Shown: positions 22,297 through 33,546, counted from the stretch's first letter. The stretch is DNA of 64,000 nucleotides from Spiroplasma gladiatoris (GCF_004379335.1 NZ_CP038013.1:186001-250000); one strand, 5' to 3'. The notes: generated by a model from the letters alone, not told the origin. Made by a program: numbers and translations.

Positions 22297-24564
22297 ATGG
22301 TATTTGATAAAGTTGAATTTATTTACAGTAAAGATATATTGCCATTAAAAATTATATATTCAGAAATTAGAAAACCAACTCTAATTGAATTTTTAGTTTT
22401 ATCAATTATCTTAGAACATCCTAATAAGCAAAATAGTTTACAAGAAATTCTTCAAGAAGATTTTAAAATTATTAATACAGAATTATTTGAAAGAGCATTA
22501 AAAGATTTAATAACTTATAAAATAGTTGATTTAAATAAATCAAAAGCTGGTTGAAGTACATTAGGTATGGATATAGAAATCGAAAAATTACAAATCGAAA
22601 AAAATATTATAAATAGCTTTTTAAAAAAAGATTTCATAATTTCTCAAAGTAACAAAGGTTATGATATAAAGTGAGCTTTTGATCAAATTAATAATAGTTG
22701 CGAATTAATAAATGAAGTTTATTGAGATAAACGAGTCAATGATGTTAAGTATTCTTTTAAGTATGAAAAAGATTATGAGAATGAAAATTTTTGAAATAGT
22801 AAAATAATAATGGAAAAATTAAATGATTTTATAAAAAATAATGTTGAAATTTTTGGAACTAACTTTGTTTTTGAAAGTTTAAAAATCAATAATGAATTTG
22901 ACATTGAAAATATAAAGATAGCAAAACCTTTATTGGTAAAGTCTGCATGTGCAATTGAACTTAAAGTTAAAATTATAAAAAATAAATTTGAAGTTCAAAC
23001 AGATGATATTGATTTAAAAACTTTTTTAAATCAAAATACTACCTTGCAAAAAGATATTGTAGAAAGTGTTATAATACAATATAACAAAAAAATATTAGAC
23101 ACATTGGTTCCTAAAAGAGATTTTATTTCTAATGAAGATTTTGAAAAAGAGGAAATTAACATTGGAAGTATAAATATAAAGACTAGTCAAAATTTATTAT
23201 TAATCAATAATCAAGATATAAAAAGTTTTGATAAACTTTTAAACATAAAACATTTACTTTCAAGTGCTAAAACAATAATTTTTTATAATACAAAAGCAAA
23301 CAATAAAACAATAGAAACAAAAAACGGTAGAATAATTTCTTATGTAGAAAGTACAAATGATGAAATATTAAACAAAAATTCTTTAATATATATTGATTCA
23401 GAAAATAATTTAACTGGTTTTGCTATCACCAATTATGAAATTGACTTTTTAAAAATTAAAACTCCAGTTGCTTATAAATTTAAGTATAAAAATAAAATTA
23501 ATTTAAAACAAGTATTTGAAAATAATTTAGAACGTGTTTTAGAAAGTTATAAAGAAGAACTATTAACTGATGAAATAGATAAATCTACAATTACATTTTT
23601 ATTTTTAAAACGTCTAGGTTTAGAGCAAAAACTTAATGATATATTGTTTGACTATTTAAAAAAAGATATTGATCAAGGAAAAAAATTTAAAAGTTTGATA
23701 AGTATATTTTCTAAAGAAAATAATAAAGAAGCTATAAATTTTTTAGAAAATATTTTAAAAAACGTTTTTATAGAGCTTTCTAAAAAAAGAAATTCACAAA
23801 ATATTATAGATCTATTAGAAAGATATAATTTTGAAAATAAAAATATTTTTATTGAACTTATTATTAATATTAATTTAGATGACGAATTAGATAATATTTT
23901 GAGAATAAATACTTTATTAGAAAATAAAAATTTAGACGGATGAAAAATTAATATAAGAAATTGTTTAACTTCACTTTTTAAGTATGCCAAAAATAAAAAT
24001 ATCCCAAGTTTACTTGATGAAAATAATTTTACTTCAGTAATCTACAAACAACATGCAAACATAATAAATAGTATAGGGAAAATTACTAAATATTTATATC
24101 AAGAAAATTTTGATAAAGTTAAAGATAGTTATTTTAGTTTACTAAATAAAATTTTAGACCTGATTAAATCATTTAGCTACATAAATAATTTTAAAGACTA
24201 TTTAATTGCAGTTTCTGAATGCTTAACCCCTTTTTATAAAGCATATTATGATTATAAAATTAAAGAAATTCAATATATGGATAAAGAGTCAAACGAATAT
24301 ATTTTAGAAACTAAATCAGCAAACTTTATAAATCATATTGAAGAACAATTAGATTTAATAATCTCTAATGAAGCAATAACTTTTCCGATTGAGATTAAAA
24401 TAGAGTGAGCAAAACATATCAATAAAAAAATTAATGAAGTTGAAAATATTTTAAATAACGATAGTGCTATTTTATATTTAGCCCTTAATATTGTTTTTGG
24501 AAAAAAAGAAGTTTACTCAAAAGAAAGTTTAATAAACTTTCAAAATAGAATAAGAGGTATTTAA
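22297..24564 (+). CDS. Unknown 755-aa protein, helicase-operon gene 2
   Basis: I do not recognise the family. Residues about 20-90 look like a winged-helix segment (LIEFLVLSIILEHP, then helices and FERALKDLITYKIVDLN). The middle (about 300-400) has alternating beta strands, including SSAKTIIFYNTKA, LIYIDSENNLTGFAI and Lys-rich turns. The C-terminal 350 residues are mostly helical with many Asn, Lys and Leu. No signal peptide, membrane helix, Walker motif or Cys cluster. It overlaps no neighbour: 9 bases after the helicase, 1 base before the coiled-coil gene. Its size and constant position suggest a structural or substrate-recognition subunit of the operon's machine; that is inference. Confidence 0.65.
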
Positions 24565-24565
24565 T

Positions 24566-25657
24566 ATGAGCATGACAGCAGAAGAAGTGTTGTTAAATTG
24601 TAAAAAACAATTTGACTTTATTAATACTGAAATTAACACATTATTAAAATACATACAAGAGCTTATTTTGGAATGCAAAGATATCGATAATTCAAACTTT
24701 TTTTTAGAACAATTTAAAGAGTTAGAAAAAAAAGTTAAATACGAATTAGAAGATTTTAAAAAGGCACAAGATTATGTTGATGAAGTTCAAGAAGATACAC
24801 ATGTTAAAACAGAAAGATATCATGAAATTCAAAGATTTGCAGAAAGGAAAAGAAATAGTTTAGCAGACTTTAAAGCAGAAGTATTAGCTTTAAGAAAAGA
24901 TATAGTAAAAAAAGAACAAAACACAATTGCTAAAAAATTAAATGACTCTCTATTTAAAAATTATGAAGATTTAAAAATAAGTTTGATACAACAACAAAAA
25001 GATGTGGATACAAAAACATTGGTAAAAAATTATTTTGAAAATAATGAAGAAATTTTAAAAAACAAAAATCATGATCAAATAGTTGAAATTATAAATAACT
25101 ACATCATAAACGAAAAACAAGATGTAACTGTTTTGGCAAAAGAAGTCATTAGTAATACAATAAAAGAGTATAAAGAAGATAACGATATATTAAATTCATT
25201 CAAAAATGATGCGCTTGAACTTCTAAAGGATTTAAACCAAGACAACTTCTTTAAAAAAATTAAAAGATTTTATTCCAATTCTTTAAAGAATATTGAAAAT
25301 GAAATAGTTAGAAAAGATAATGTTAAAAAAATAATTCAAGCTATTGAAGATATAGGCTATCATGTTAACGAAAATAATGTGAGAAAAATAGAAGAAAAAA
25401 ACTTGATTATTATTCATGCTCAAAAAGAAACTGGCGAGTCAGCTGATTTTGCTGTAAAATTAGACGGAAGTATTGTTTATAATTATGAAGGCTTCGAAGG
25501 ACATGAACATGATGTTGATGCTAATGATTTTTTAAATAAATTAAAAGAGTATGGAATTAACTCTAGTGAAGCATTCAATAAACAATATAGAGAACCAAAA
25601 TATGTAGCTAAACATAAAGAATTAATCAAAAACAAAAAAACAAATCAAAATAATTAG
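24566..25657 (+). CDS. Coiled-coil protein with C-terminal alpha/beta domain, helicase-operon gene 3
   Basis: 363 aa. Residues 1-260 are almost wholly charged helix (Glu, Lys, Asp, Leu, Gln) expected to form coiled coils. Residues about 265-340 form a compact domain with IIQAIEDIGYHV, LIIIHAQKE, SADFAVKLDGSIVYNYEGFE and a C-terminal helix ending LKEYGI. The tail is basic (KNKKTNQNN). No enzyme motif. Start ATG at 24566, one base after the previous stop, implies translational coupling. It could be a scaffold that links the helicase and the AAA+ ATPase. Family not recognised. Confidence 0.7.
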   Translation: MSMTAEEVLLNCKKQFDFINTEINTLLKYIQELILECKDIDNSNFFLEQFKELEKKVKYELEDFKKAQDYVDEVQEDTHVKTERYHEIQRFAERKRNSLADFKAEVLALRKDIVKKEQNTIAKKLNDSLFKNYEDLKISLIQQQKDVDTKTLVKNYFENNEEILKNKNHDQIVEIINNYIINEKQDVTVLAKEVISNTIKEYKEDNDILNSFKNDALELLKDLNQDNFFKKIKRFYSNSLKNIENEIVRKDNVKKIIQAIEDIGYHVNENNVRKIEEKNLIIIHAQKETGESADFAVKLDGSIVYNYEGFEGHEHDVDANDFLNKLKEYGINSSEAFNKQYREPKYVAKHKELIKNKKTNQNN

Positions 25658-25665
25658 GAGAATTT

Positions 25666-27459
25666 ATGAGTGTAAAAAGAGAAATGCAACAACTAAAAAA
25701 TTTAGTTGGAATTAAAAAAGCTTTAATTATTGAAGGGAATGTTGATGATATTTATTTTTCAGAAGGTAAGTTTATAAATATTCATGAGTTTATAAGTAAT
25801 ATTTTTAAAGAAAAACTTTTTGCTGATAATTTTATTTATGATATAAACTCTGGCATTAGAGGAAGTAAGTTAAAAAACTTAATAATAAATAATGAAAAAC
25901 AAAGTAAAGAACAAGATATTAATGACATGTTTGGTCAAAATGATAATCAAAAATCAGATAATGATAATAAAATGTCTTTGAAAAAAATTATTGATTTTTA
26001 TAAAATATTAAATTCTAATATCAATAGAGAAGATGAAAGAAAAATAGGATTTTTAGTAGATTATACTAATTTTGTATTTAGTGATCAAAGTTTAGACGCA
26101 GAAGATAGAATGGTTCTAACAGAATTTAGTAAAACTTTAAAAGAATCAAAATTTATTTTATCAAAAGTTGATGAATTAACAAATTGCGTTATATTTTTAA
26201 CTCAAAAAATTAATCAATTGCCACCAAGTCTTTATTTAGATAACCCAGAAATTTCAATTTTAACAATACCAAAACCTAATAGAGAGGAAAGAAAAGAATT
26301 TTTATATTCAATTAAATCAATGATAAAAGTTATTGATATAGAATTAGAATTTGAAAATATAGTTGATGCAACAGAAGGTTGAACATTAAAAGAACTATCA
26401 CATTTTGTAAAATTTAGTTGTAACTTTAAACAATCTTTAACTTTTAATAAAATGTTTAACATTTATAAATACGGAGAAAAAGTTTCTCCTTGAGAAGATC
26501 TTGATTATGAAAAAATGAAGAAAATCAAAGAAGATTTAAAATCTAAGGTTATAGGACAAGATGATGCAATTGATAAAGTATCTAAAGTTATTTATAAAGC
26601 TTTTACAGGATTAACAGGAATTACTTACTCTTCTAAAAGGTCTAAACCAAAAGGAACATTATTTTTTGTAGGTCCAACAGGTACTGGTAAAACTGAATTA
26701 GCAAAAGCGATTACAAAGTTTTTATTTAATGATGAAGCTAATTTAATTAGATTTGATATGTCAGAATATGGTCAAGACAATGCAGATCAAAAATTAATTG
26801 GAGCGCCTCCCGGATATGTTGGTTTTGAAGGTGGGGGGCAATTAACTAATGCTATTAAAGAAAAACCGTTTTCAGTAATATTGTTTGACGAAATTGAAAA
26901 AGCTAGTCCAAAAATATTTGATAAGTTTTTACAAATTTTAGAAGACGGAAGATTAACAGATAATACTGGTCAAACTGTAAGTTTTAGTGAAAGTTTTATA
27001 ATCTTTACTTCAAATATTGGTGCATCAGAAGTTGAACCAAATGAAAATAAAGAAATAGTTTATAAACAATTTATTAAAAAAGTTCAAAATCATTTTACTA
27101 ATGAATTAAATAGACCTGAATTATTAGGAAGATTTGGCAATAATATTGTTCCATTTAATTTTATTAGAGATGAAAAATTAAAGGCAAAAATTGTTGCTCA
27201 AAAAGTAAAACCACTACAAATAGCAATTTATGAAAAATACAAAGTAGAATTACACATAAACTTAAATGATACAAATATTCTAAACATAATCTTAAAGGAT
27301 GCAAATGAAAGAAGAGGAGGAAGAGATGTTCTAAACTCTCTTGAAACCAATCTTGTAGATCCACTTTCTGAATATATTTTTGAAAACTTAATACTTATGA
27401 AACCTAATACAAAAATATTTGTAGAAGCAAATATAAATAAATTAAGTTTTAAAATTTAA
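25666..27459 (+). CDS. ClpB/ClpC-like AAA+ ATPase with degenerate first module, helicase-operon gene 4
   Basis: 597 aa. The C-terminal half is a full AAA+ module of the Clp/Hsp100 D2 type: Walker A GPTGTGKTE (about residues 336-344), pore-loop type segment GAPPGYVGFEGGGQL, Walker B ILFDEIEKA (about 403), sensor 1 FTSNIGA (about 447), arginine-finger segment LLGRFGNNIV (about 486), and a D2 small domain with RRGGRDVL. The first 280 residues keep the outline of an AAA+ fold (FLVDYTNFVF, then CVIFLTQKIN and IPKPNREERKEFL) but have no Walker A. No ClpP-binding loop (IGF/LGF type) or Clp N-domain was recognised, so a remodelling role is likelier than protease loading. Its stop overlaps the next start. 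Confidence 0.85.
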
Positions 27460-28055
27460 TGGCAAATATAAATATCGCAAAAATATTAATGGTAAGTGAG
27501 ATTGAAGGTCCTGGAAAAAGGTTTGTAGTGTGATTTCAAGGATGTAATATTGGTTGTAAAGGTTGCTGCAATAAAGAATTACTTGAATTAAAACCAAAAA
27601 TTTTTATTCCAATTGAAATTTTGCTTGAAAAAATATTAGAAGCAAAAATAGATTTTAATATTGAAGGTATAACAATTTTGGGTGGTGAACCTTTTTTACA
27701 ACCCGATGCTTTAAAAGAATTAGTAGAATTTTGTGCAAAAAATTCTTTAACAATAGTTTGTTTTACAGGATATATTTATGAAAAGCTATTAGAAGAATAT
27801 GATAGTATTCTAAAATATATTGATATATTAATTGACGGACCTTTTATAATGAGTCAATTAGATATTAAAAGAAGACTTATAGGAAGTAAAAACCAAAGAG
27901 TTATAAAAATAACAAAAAATTATAAAGATTGTGATTATTTCGAAAAGCCTTATTCTCAAGTAGAAATACAATTATATAAAAGCAGAGTTTCTATTAATGG
28001 AGATGGTGTTGTCTTTGATAATGAAAAAGGAGAGTTTATTTTTAAATTAAAATAA
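27459..28055 (+). CDS. NrdG-like radical-SAM protein, helicase-operon gene 5
   Basis: 198 aa. It has the radical-SAM cluster motif CNIGCKGC (Cys 29, 33, 36), an SAM-binding GGEP motif (75-78) and the partial barrel typical of activases of the NrdG/PflA group: EGPGKRFVVWFQGC just before the cluster, LIDGPF further on. Such proteins cleave SAM reductively and usually put a glycyl radical on a partner enzyme. No NrdD, PflB or other glycyl-radical enzyme lies in the window, so the target is unknown. The ATG shares one A with the stop of the AAA+ gene, so the two products are probably made together. Short for a stand-alone radical-SAM enzyme, normal for NrdG. Confidence 0.85.
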
Positions 28056-28112
28056 ATCTTTTTTTATATTTTTTTATATAATTTAAACATACGAAAGAAT
28101 GGAGATAATAAT

Positions 28113-28760
28113 ATGCCAAAAAGTTTAGAGTTATTAAAAACAAGAAGATCTGCAAAACGTTGACAAGAACATATAAGTTTAACAGATGAACAAAAAAAAT
28201 CAGTTCTAGAAGCAATTAGATTTGCACCTTCTTCAAATGGAATGGAACCATATAGAACTTTATTTATTGAAAATATGAGTTTAAGAAAAGAACTTAACCA
28301 AGCTTTTTTTGGACAAGCAGGCGTTTTAACTGCTTCTGGATTAATTATTTGAATAACACCTAGCGAAAATTTACTTGAAACAAAAATAGTTCCTGAACAA
28401 TCAAAAAGAAATATACCAGATGAACATGCAAGTTTAAGGGAAGGTAAAATAAATGGTTTAAGAGCTACATGAAAAAATCATAACGTTTCAGCTAATGAAT
28501 GATGCGCAAGACAAGCATACATTTCTTTAGGGGGTATGGTCATTGTTGCAGCAGAATTAGGATTGAACACTTGTCCTTTAGAAGGTTTTGTTCCATTAGA
28601 GGTTGAGGAAGTTTTATCTAAAAACGGTTTAATAGATATTAATAATGAAAAAGTTAGTTTAGCTTGTTTTATTGGTAAAGTTAATGAGAATTCAGAAATG
28701 CATTATTATTTTGAAAAAACAAGAAAACCAAAAGAAGAAGCATATAGAATTATTGACTAG
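28113..28760 (+). CDS. Nitroreductase family protein, copy 1
   Basis: 215-aa FMN-dependent NAD(P)H oxidoreductase of the nitroreductase fold. The N-terminal motif TRRSAKRW corresponds to the usual R-R-S-x-R FMN-phosphate binding segment, followed by FAPSSNGMEP, and in the second half by EWCARQAYISLGGMV and LGLNTCPLEGF, all usual places of FMN contact. No signal peptide; cytoplasmic. Its physiological substrate is unknown (quinones, flavins or nitro compounds). A paralogue follows 11 bases downstream, so the pair forms an operon. The start at 28113 follows GGAG at 28101-28104. Confidence 0.85.
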
Positions 28761-28771
28761 GTAAGGATTAG

Positions 28772-29419
28772 ATGACAAATACACATAAATTTATGATCGA
28801 AAGAAGATCTGCTAAAAGATATCAAGAAAATTTTAAAATAGAAAAATCGCAAATTAAAGAGTTGTTAGAAATAATTAGATACTCTCCAACGTCATATGGA
28901 ATGGAAGCTTATAAAGTTTATTGCATATTAAATCAAGAAATTAAAGAAGAAATGTTTAGTGCTTTTAAAAACCAACCAGCAGTTAAGGAGTGCAGTGCAT
29001 TAATAATTTGAACGGTTTTTAAAGAAGAATATATGAAAAACTTTCATATTGAAAAACAAGCAAGAACAATAACTAATCCTGAAAATGATAAAGGTTACAA
29101 CTATATTCAAGAAGGTATTAAAGGTTTTTTAGTTTATCAAAATGTGAGCATGGAAAACTGGTTGGCTAGACAAGTTTATATTTCATTAGGAGCATTAACA
29201 ATAGCTATTAAAGAAATGAATCTAGATTGTTGTCCTGTTGAAGGTTTTGTTCGTGAAGAATTAGACAATATTTTAAGTAAACATAATATCATAGATAATA
29301 AAATTGAAACATCAACAGTATGTTTATTTTTAGGAAAAATTGATGATACTAAAAAAAATCATTATAGTTATAAAAGACATAAAAAAACTCCAGAAGAAAC
29401 ATACAAAATTATTGAATAA
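28772..29419 (+). CDS. Nitroreductase family protein, copy 2
   Basis: A 215-aa paralogue of the upstream gene, identical in length, with the same landmarks: ERRSAKRY, YSPTSYGMEA, WLARQVYISLGALT and LDCCPVEGF. Tandem duplication followed by divergence is clear from the shared layout. The two may form homo- or heterodimers, as the fold is always dimeric with FMN at the interface. It ends just before the convergent folD gene, with only 13 bases between the stops and no clear terminator. Confidence 0.85.
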
Positions 29420-29432
29420 AAAAAATACAAAA

Positions 29433-30272
29433 CTAAATGTTTTGTAAATATAATTCATAAACATTTTCTAATAGACAAGCGATAGTCATTGGCCCAACAC
29501 CACCTGGAACTGGAGTGATTAATTTTACGTTATCTTGTACTTCATTAAAATTGACATCTCCACAGTATTTCCCATCAACAAAGTTGGCACCAACATCGAT
29601 AATCGTCATATTTTTATTTACAAATTCACTTGTAACTAAATTAGCACAACCTGCAGCAGATATTAAAATATCTGCTTTTTTTGCTATATTTGCAGTATTT
29701 TTAGTTTGTGTATTACAAACTGTAACTGTTGCTGATTTATTAATTAACATGTTAGCTAAAGGTTTTCCTACAATATTGCTTCTACCAATTATTACAACAT
29801 TTGAACCTTTAATTTCAACATTTTTTCACTCCAATAATTTTATAATTCCATTTGGTGTTGCTGGAAATATTTTTGATGTTCCCAACATTACATTACCAAG
29901 AGTTATTGGGTTAAAACCATCAGCATCTTTTTTATAAGATATAACACTATTTACAACTGTTGAGTCAATATGATTTGGAAGTGGTAATTGAACAATAATT
30001 CCATCAACTATGTGATCATTGTTTAAATTTTCTATAATTTCTAATAAATCTTTTTGAGTTATATTTTCATCAAGCTTTTTAAAATCACAAAGCATACCAA
30101 TTTTTTCAACTGATTTAATTTTATGTTTAATGTATTTGTTGCTTGCTAAGTTATTACCAACTTGTATAATAACTATTTTTGGTAATCTTTTATCTTTTAA
30201 TTCTTTAATTTTTTCTTTCAACTTATTTAATAAAATATTTGAATATTCTTTTCCGTCAATTAAGTTTTGCAT
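29433..30272 (-). CDS. folD: Methylenetetrahydrofolate dehydrogenase/cyclohydrolase
   Basis: 279-aa bifunctional enzyme that turns 5,10-methylene-THF into 10-formyl-THF using NADP+. Motifs: [13 protein letters not shown] with the catalytic Lys region (about residues 48-60), [11 protein letters not shown] (about 90-100), KDADGFNP, the nucleotide-binding GRSNIVGKP, and the C-terminal signature [11 protein letters not shown]. Length is normal. It is divergent from fhs, whose product makes the same 10-formyl-THF from formate, and the two share a 67-bp promoter region. Start at 30272, preceded by AAAAGGAAA on the coding strand. Confidence 0.95.
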
Positions 30273-30295
30273 ATTTTTTTTCCTTTTATTTTTTC

Positions 30296-30305
30296 ATTAT
30301 ATAAT
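30296..30305. promoter_or_regulatory. Overlapping divergent -10 boxes of folD and fhs
   Basis: The forward TATAAT (30300-30305) and the reverse-strand TATAAT (30296-30301) overlap by two bases. The two promoters therefore cannot be melted open independently. Confidence 0.5.
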
Positions 30306-30339
30306 TAAAATGATAAATTACAATGAAAAGGATTAAGAA

Positions 30340-31905
30340 ATGAAAAAAATAGCAAGTATTTTAGAAAGTTTTAATATTGATAAAGATGATTATGAATTTT
30401 ATGGCAAAGATATTGTAAAAATAGATTTTACAAAATATCAAAACTTAAAGAAAAAAGGAAATCTTATTTTAATAACCTCTATTAACCCAAAACCTTCTGG
30501 AGAAGGAAAAACAACAACAGCAATTGCTATAACCGATGGATTAAACTTAATTGGTAAAAAAGCAATGATAGCTTTAAGAGAACCAAGTTTAGGTCCTGTT
30601 TTTGGAGCTAAAGGTACGGCAACTGGCGGAGGAGAAAGTGAAGTTTTACCTGTGGAAAGAATTAATATGCATTTTACAGGTGACTTGCACGCAATAACTT
30701 CAGCAAATAACTTAATTTCAGCTGTTATTGATAATGAAATATATTGAGGGACAAAATTGAATATCGATATAAACAGAATTGTTTGAAAAAGATGTATGGA
30801 TTTAAATGATAGAGCACTAAGAAATGTAGAAGTGCAAATTAAAAAAAATATAAAAAGAAAAGATAAATTTACCATTACAGCAGCAAGTGACATGATGACA
30901 ATATTGTGTCTATCAAAAAATATGGAAGATCTAAAAACGAGATTGGAAAATACAATTGTTGCTTATGATGTTGAAGGTAAAGAAATTTTTTTGAAAGACT
31001 TGAATGTTGTTGGATCTGTTTTAGCTTTATTAGTAGATGCAATAAAACCAAATCTAGTATTATCAAAATATAACTCTCCCAGTCTTATTCACCTAGGTCC
31101 ATTTGCGAATATTGCAATTGGTACAAATTCAATAATATCTTCTCAATTAGCTTTAAAATTAGCAGATTATGCTATAGTTGAGTCTGGTTTTGGTAGTGAC
31201 TTGGGATTTGAAAAATTCATGAATGTTGTTAATTATGATAAGGATTTAATTCCTGATTGTGTTGTGATGGTAGTCACGATAGCTTCATTAAGATTGCATG
31301 ATGATTTTATAAACAACTTTTATCATTTAGAACAACATTTAAAACATGTTGAATTATACAATTTAAATTTAGTTGTGGCAATTAATGTAATGAATGGAGA
31401 TTCACAAGAAGAAGTTGATCTTCTAACAAAGTGATTAACCAAAAACAATTACAGCTTTGAACGAAATAATGGTTATCTAGAAGGGCCGCAAGGTTCAAAA
31501 AAATTAGCACAAAAAATTGTAGAAATTTGTGATAATAAAAAAAATATAAAATGATTAATTAATAAAGAAGACTCATTAGAAACAAAAATAAAAAAAGTAA
31601 TAAATAATTTTTATTATTTAAAAGATTATGATTTTTCTGAAAATGTATTAAACAAATTAAAAATTTTAAATAATTCTAAATATGCAAATCTTCCAATTTG
31701 TATGGTAAAAGAACATAGTAAAATTGATGGAAACATAGCTAATTTAGAAAATTACAAAATAATGATTCGAGACATTGAATTAAACAGTGGAGCACAATTT
31801 ATTTTGGTTTACACAAACTCAGTTTTTAGTATGCCTGGTTTATCAAAAGAGGCTAACTTTAAAGATATTAATGTTGATAATAATAAAATCACTGGTTTGA
31901 AATAA
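30340..31905 (+). CDS. fhs: Formate-tetrahydrofolate ligase
   Basis: 521-aa ATP-dependent ligase joining formate to tetrahydrofolate. Visible: [16 protein letters not shown], the P-loop-like ATP site (about residues 45-60), [37 protein letters not shown], and the [13 protein letters not shown] segment. It is about 35 residues shorter than the usual 555, but all core motifs are present. Cytoplasmic. Divergent from folD. With FolD it sets the pool of 10-formyl-THF for initiator tRNA formylation and purine synthesis; which of these matters here is not shown. Confidence 0.95.
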
Positions 31906-31939
31906 ACAACCACTTTTAAAAAAGCAAAGAAAGGAAATT

Positions 31940-33469
31940 ATGCTAAATATTAACAAAAAAAATAAAGTAAAAAATAAAATTTTTGAGTTTCTAACAATTT
32001 TTTCAATGGTTATTGGGTTAGTTGTTGGTTCTGGAATTTATTTAAAAAATAGAAGTGCAGAAGGTGGAGTTTTAAATGCAGCAAAAGATAATCCTTATCT
32101 TGCAATAATAATTTGAATTTTTATAGGAATTGTATGTACTTTAATGATTGTTTCTTTTTTAGAAATATCTTCAGCAATCAAAAAAGATCAACATAATACA
32201 TTATTATCTTGATCTTCTAAATTTATTTCAAGAAGAGCTGCTTCAGCATTTTCAATATTTTATGTGACATTTTATATGCCAATATTAGCGGCATTAGGGG
32301 CAGTTTTTACAATAAGTGTTACATTTGAATATGGACTTAATCCATTTTTAACAGCAATAGGAAAGTCAAAACTTTCAGAAGCTTTTAGCAATACTTCATA
32401 TAATGCTTTAAAAATTACACTAGCTTCAATTATATTAATAGGATTTCAATTATTAAATTATTTTAGTGAAAAACCTAGTCAAATCATTCAAACAATTTGT
32501 ACTTTTACAAAGTTTCTACCATTAATAGTAGTTTTGATAGGAGGATTTGTATTATACTTAACAAACAATGTAGCGGATATAAATGGTGACCCAGGAGGAC
32601 AAAATAGTTTTCAAAGTTCGTCCAATCAGTGAAAATTTTGATCGTTTTTTGCAACAGTTGTTCCAGTTATTTTTGCTTTTGATGGATTTATTCATGCAGT
32701 TACTCTACAAAAAGATGTAGAACATAAAAAAGTTGTAGAACCAGCTTTATATGCAGGAATTCTTGCAATAACATTGTTTTATATATTGATAACTATTGCT
32801 ATATTTATTGGTGCAAATGACGGAAATATTTTTAAATTATTTGATAATTTATTTGTCAAGACTCCAATTATAAGCTTTTTATTTAAACTTATAATCGCAT
32901 TTACAGTAGCGACATTATGTAATGGATATACAAACTTATTACCTAAAACTATTCAATCAGCTGCTCATGAAGGTTTTTTATACTTTGGAAAAGATAGTTT
33001 AAATTTGAGCAAGAAAAAAGCTTCAATTATTGCGATATTAATTACATTAGTTTTATTTTATATAACAATTATATTATCTTTAAGTGTTAATCCTCTAAGA
33101 GACAATACTCCTCCAGACTATGCTTTTATAAGTGAAACTCTATCAACTTCAACAGTAATATATGCATTTATTATTTACTATACTTTAATAGTTGGTGTTG
33201 TACATAATAGAAGAACAAAAAAAATAGAAACAAAAAAAGTAAAAGGTGGTTTTACAATAGGAATAATAAACTTAGTCGTATTATCTTTAATACTGCCTTA
33301 CGTATATTTTGAGTATTTAATAAGACCATTTATAACATTAAATCAAGATTCAATGATATGTGCGGTCGCTTCTTTTATAATTTTAATTCCAATAGCTATT
33401 TTTTATTTTGTAAACGAATTCAAAATTAAAAAATCTACTGTAAATGATTCAAAAAACAAAGTTGTTTAA
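31940..33469 (+). CDS. APC family amino-acid permease
   Basis: 509-aa polytopic protein with 12 or so hydrophobic segments. The first helix contains the APC substrate-site motif VVGSGIYLKN (near residue 33), and another conserved-type segment FAFDGFIHAV is near residue 250. A polar loop rich in Asp, Asn, Gly and Ser lies near residues 210-230. It imports or exchanges amino acids; the substrate is not readable. It starts 34 bases after fhs with GAAAGGAAA upstream and may be read through from it, since no terminator separates them. Confidence 0.88.
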
Positions 33470-33483
33470 ACTTTGTTTTTTTT
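33454..33483 (+). terminator. Terminator of the permease gene
   Basis: AAACAAAGTT/AACTTTGTTT stem across the stop codon, followed by T-rich DNA. Confidence 0.8.
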
Positions 33484-33546
33484 CTAAAAAATATCTATTT
33501 TTTTAGAAAAATTTTTATATATATGATTAACTTGTAAGGAGTAATA

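Noticed and set aside
25666-27459. Calling the AAA+ protein ClpB or ClpC
   Set aside because: It lacks the Clp N-domain, the first ATP site and a recognisable ClpP loop, and sits in a helicase operon rather than with stress genes.
27459-28055. Calling the radical-SAM protein the ribonucleotide reductase activase NrdG
   Set aside because: No NrdD is present in the window and the gene is translationally tied to an AAA+ ATPase. The fold matches NrdG but the job is open.
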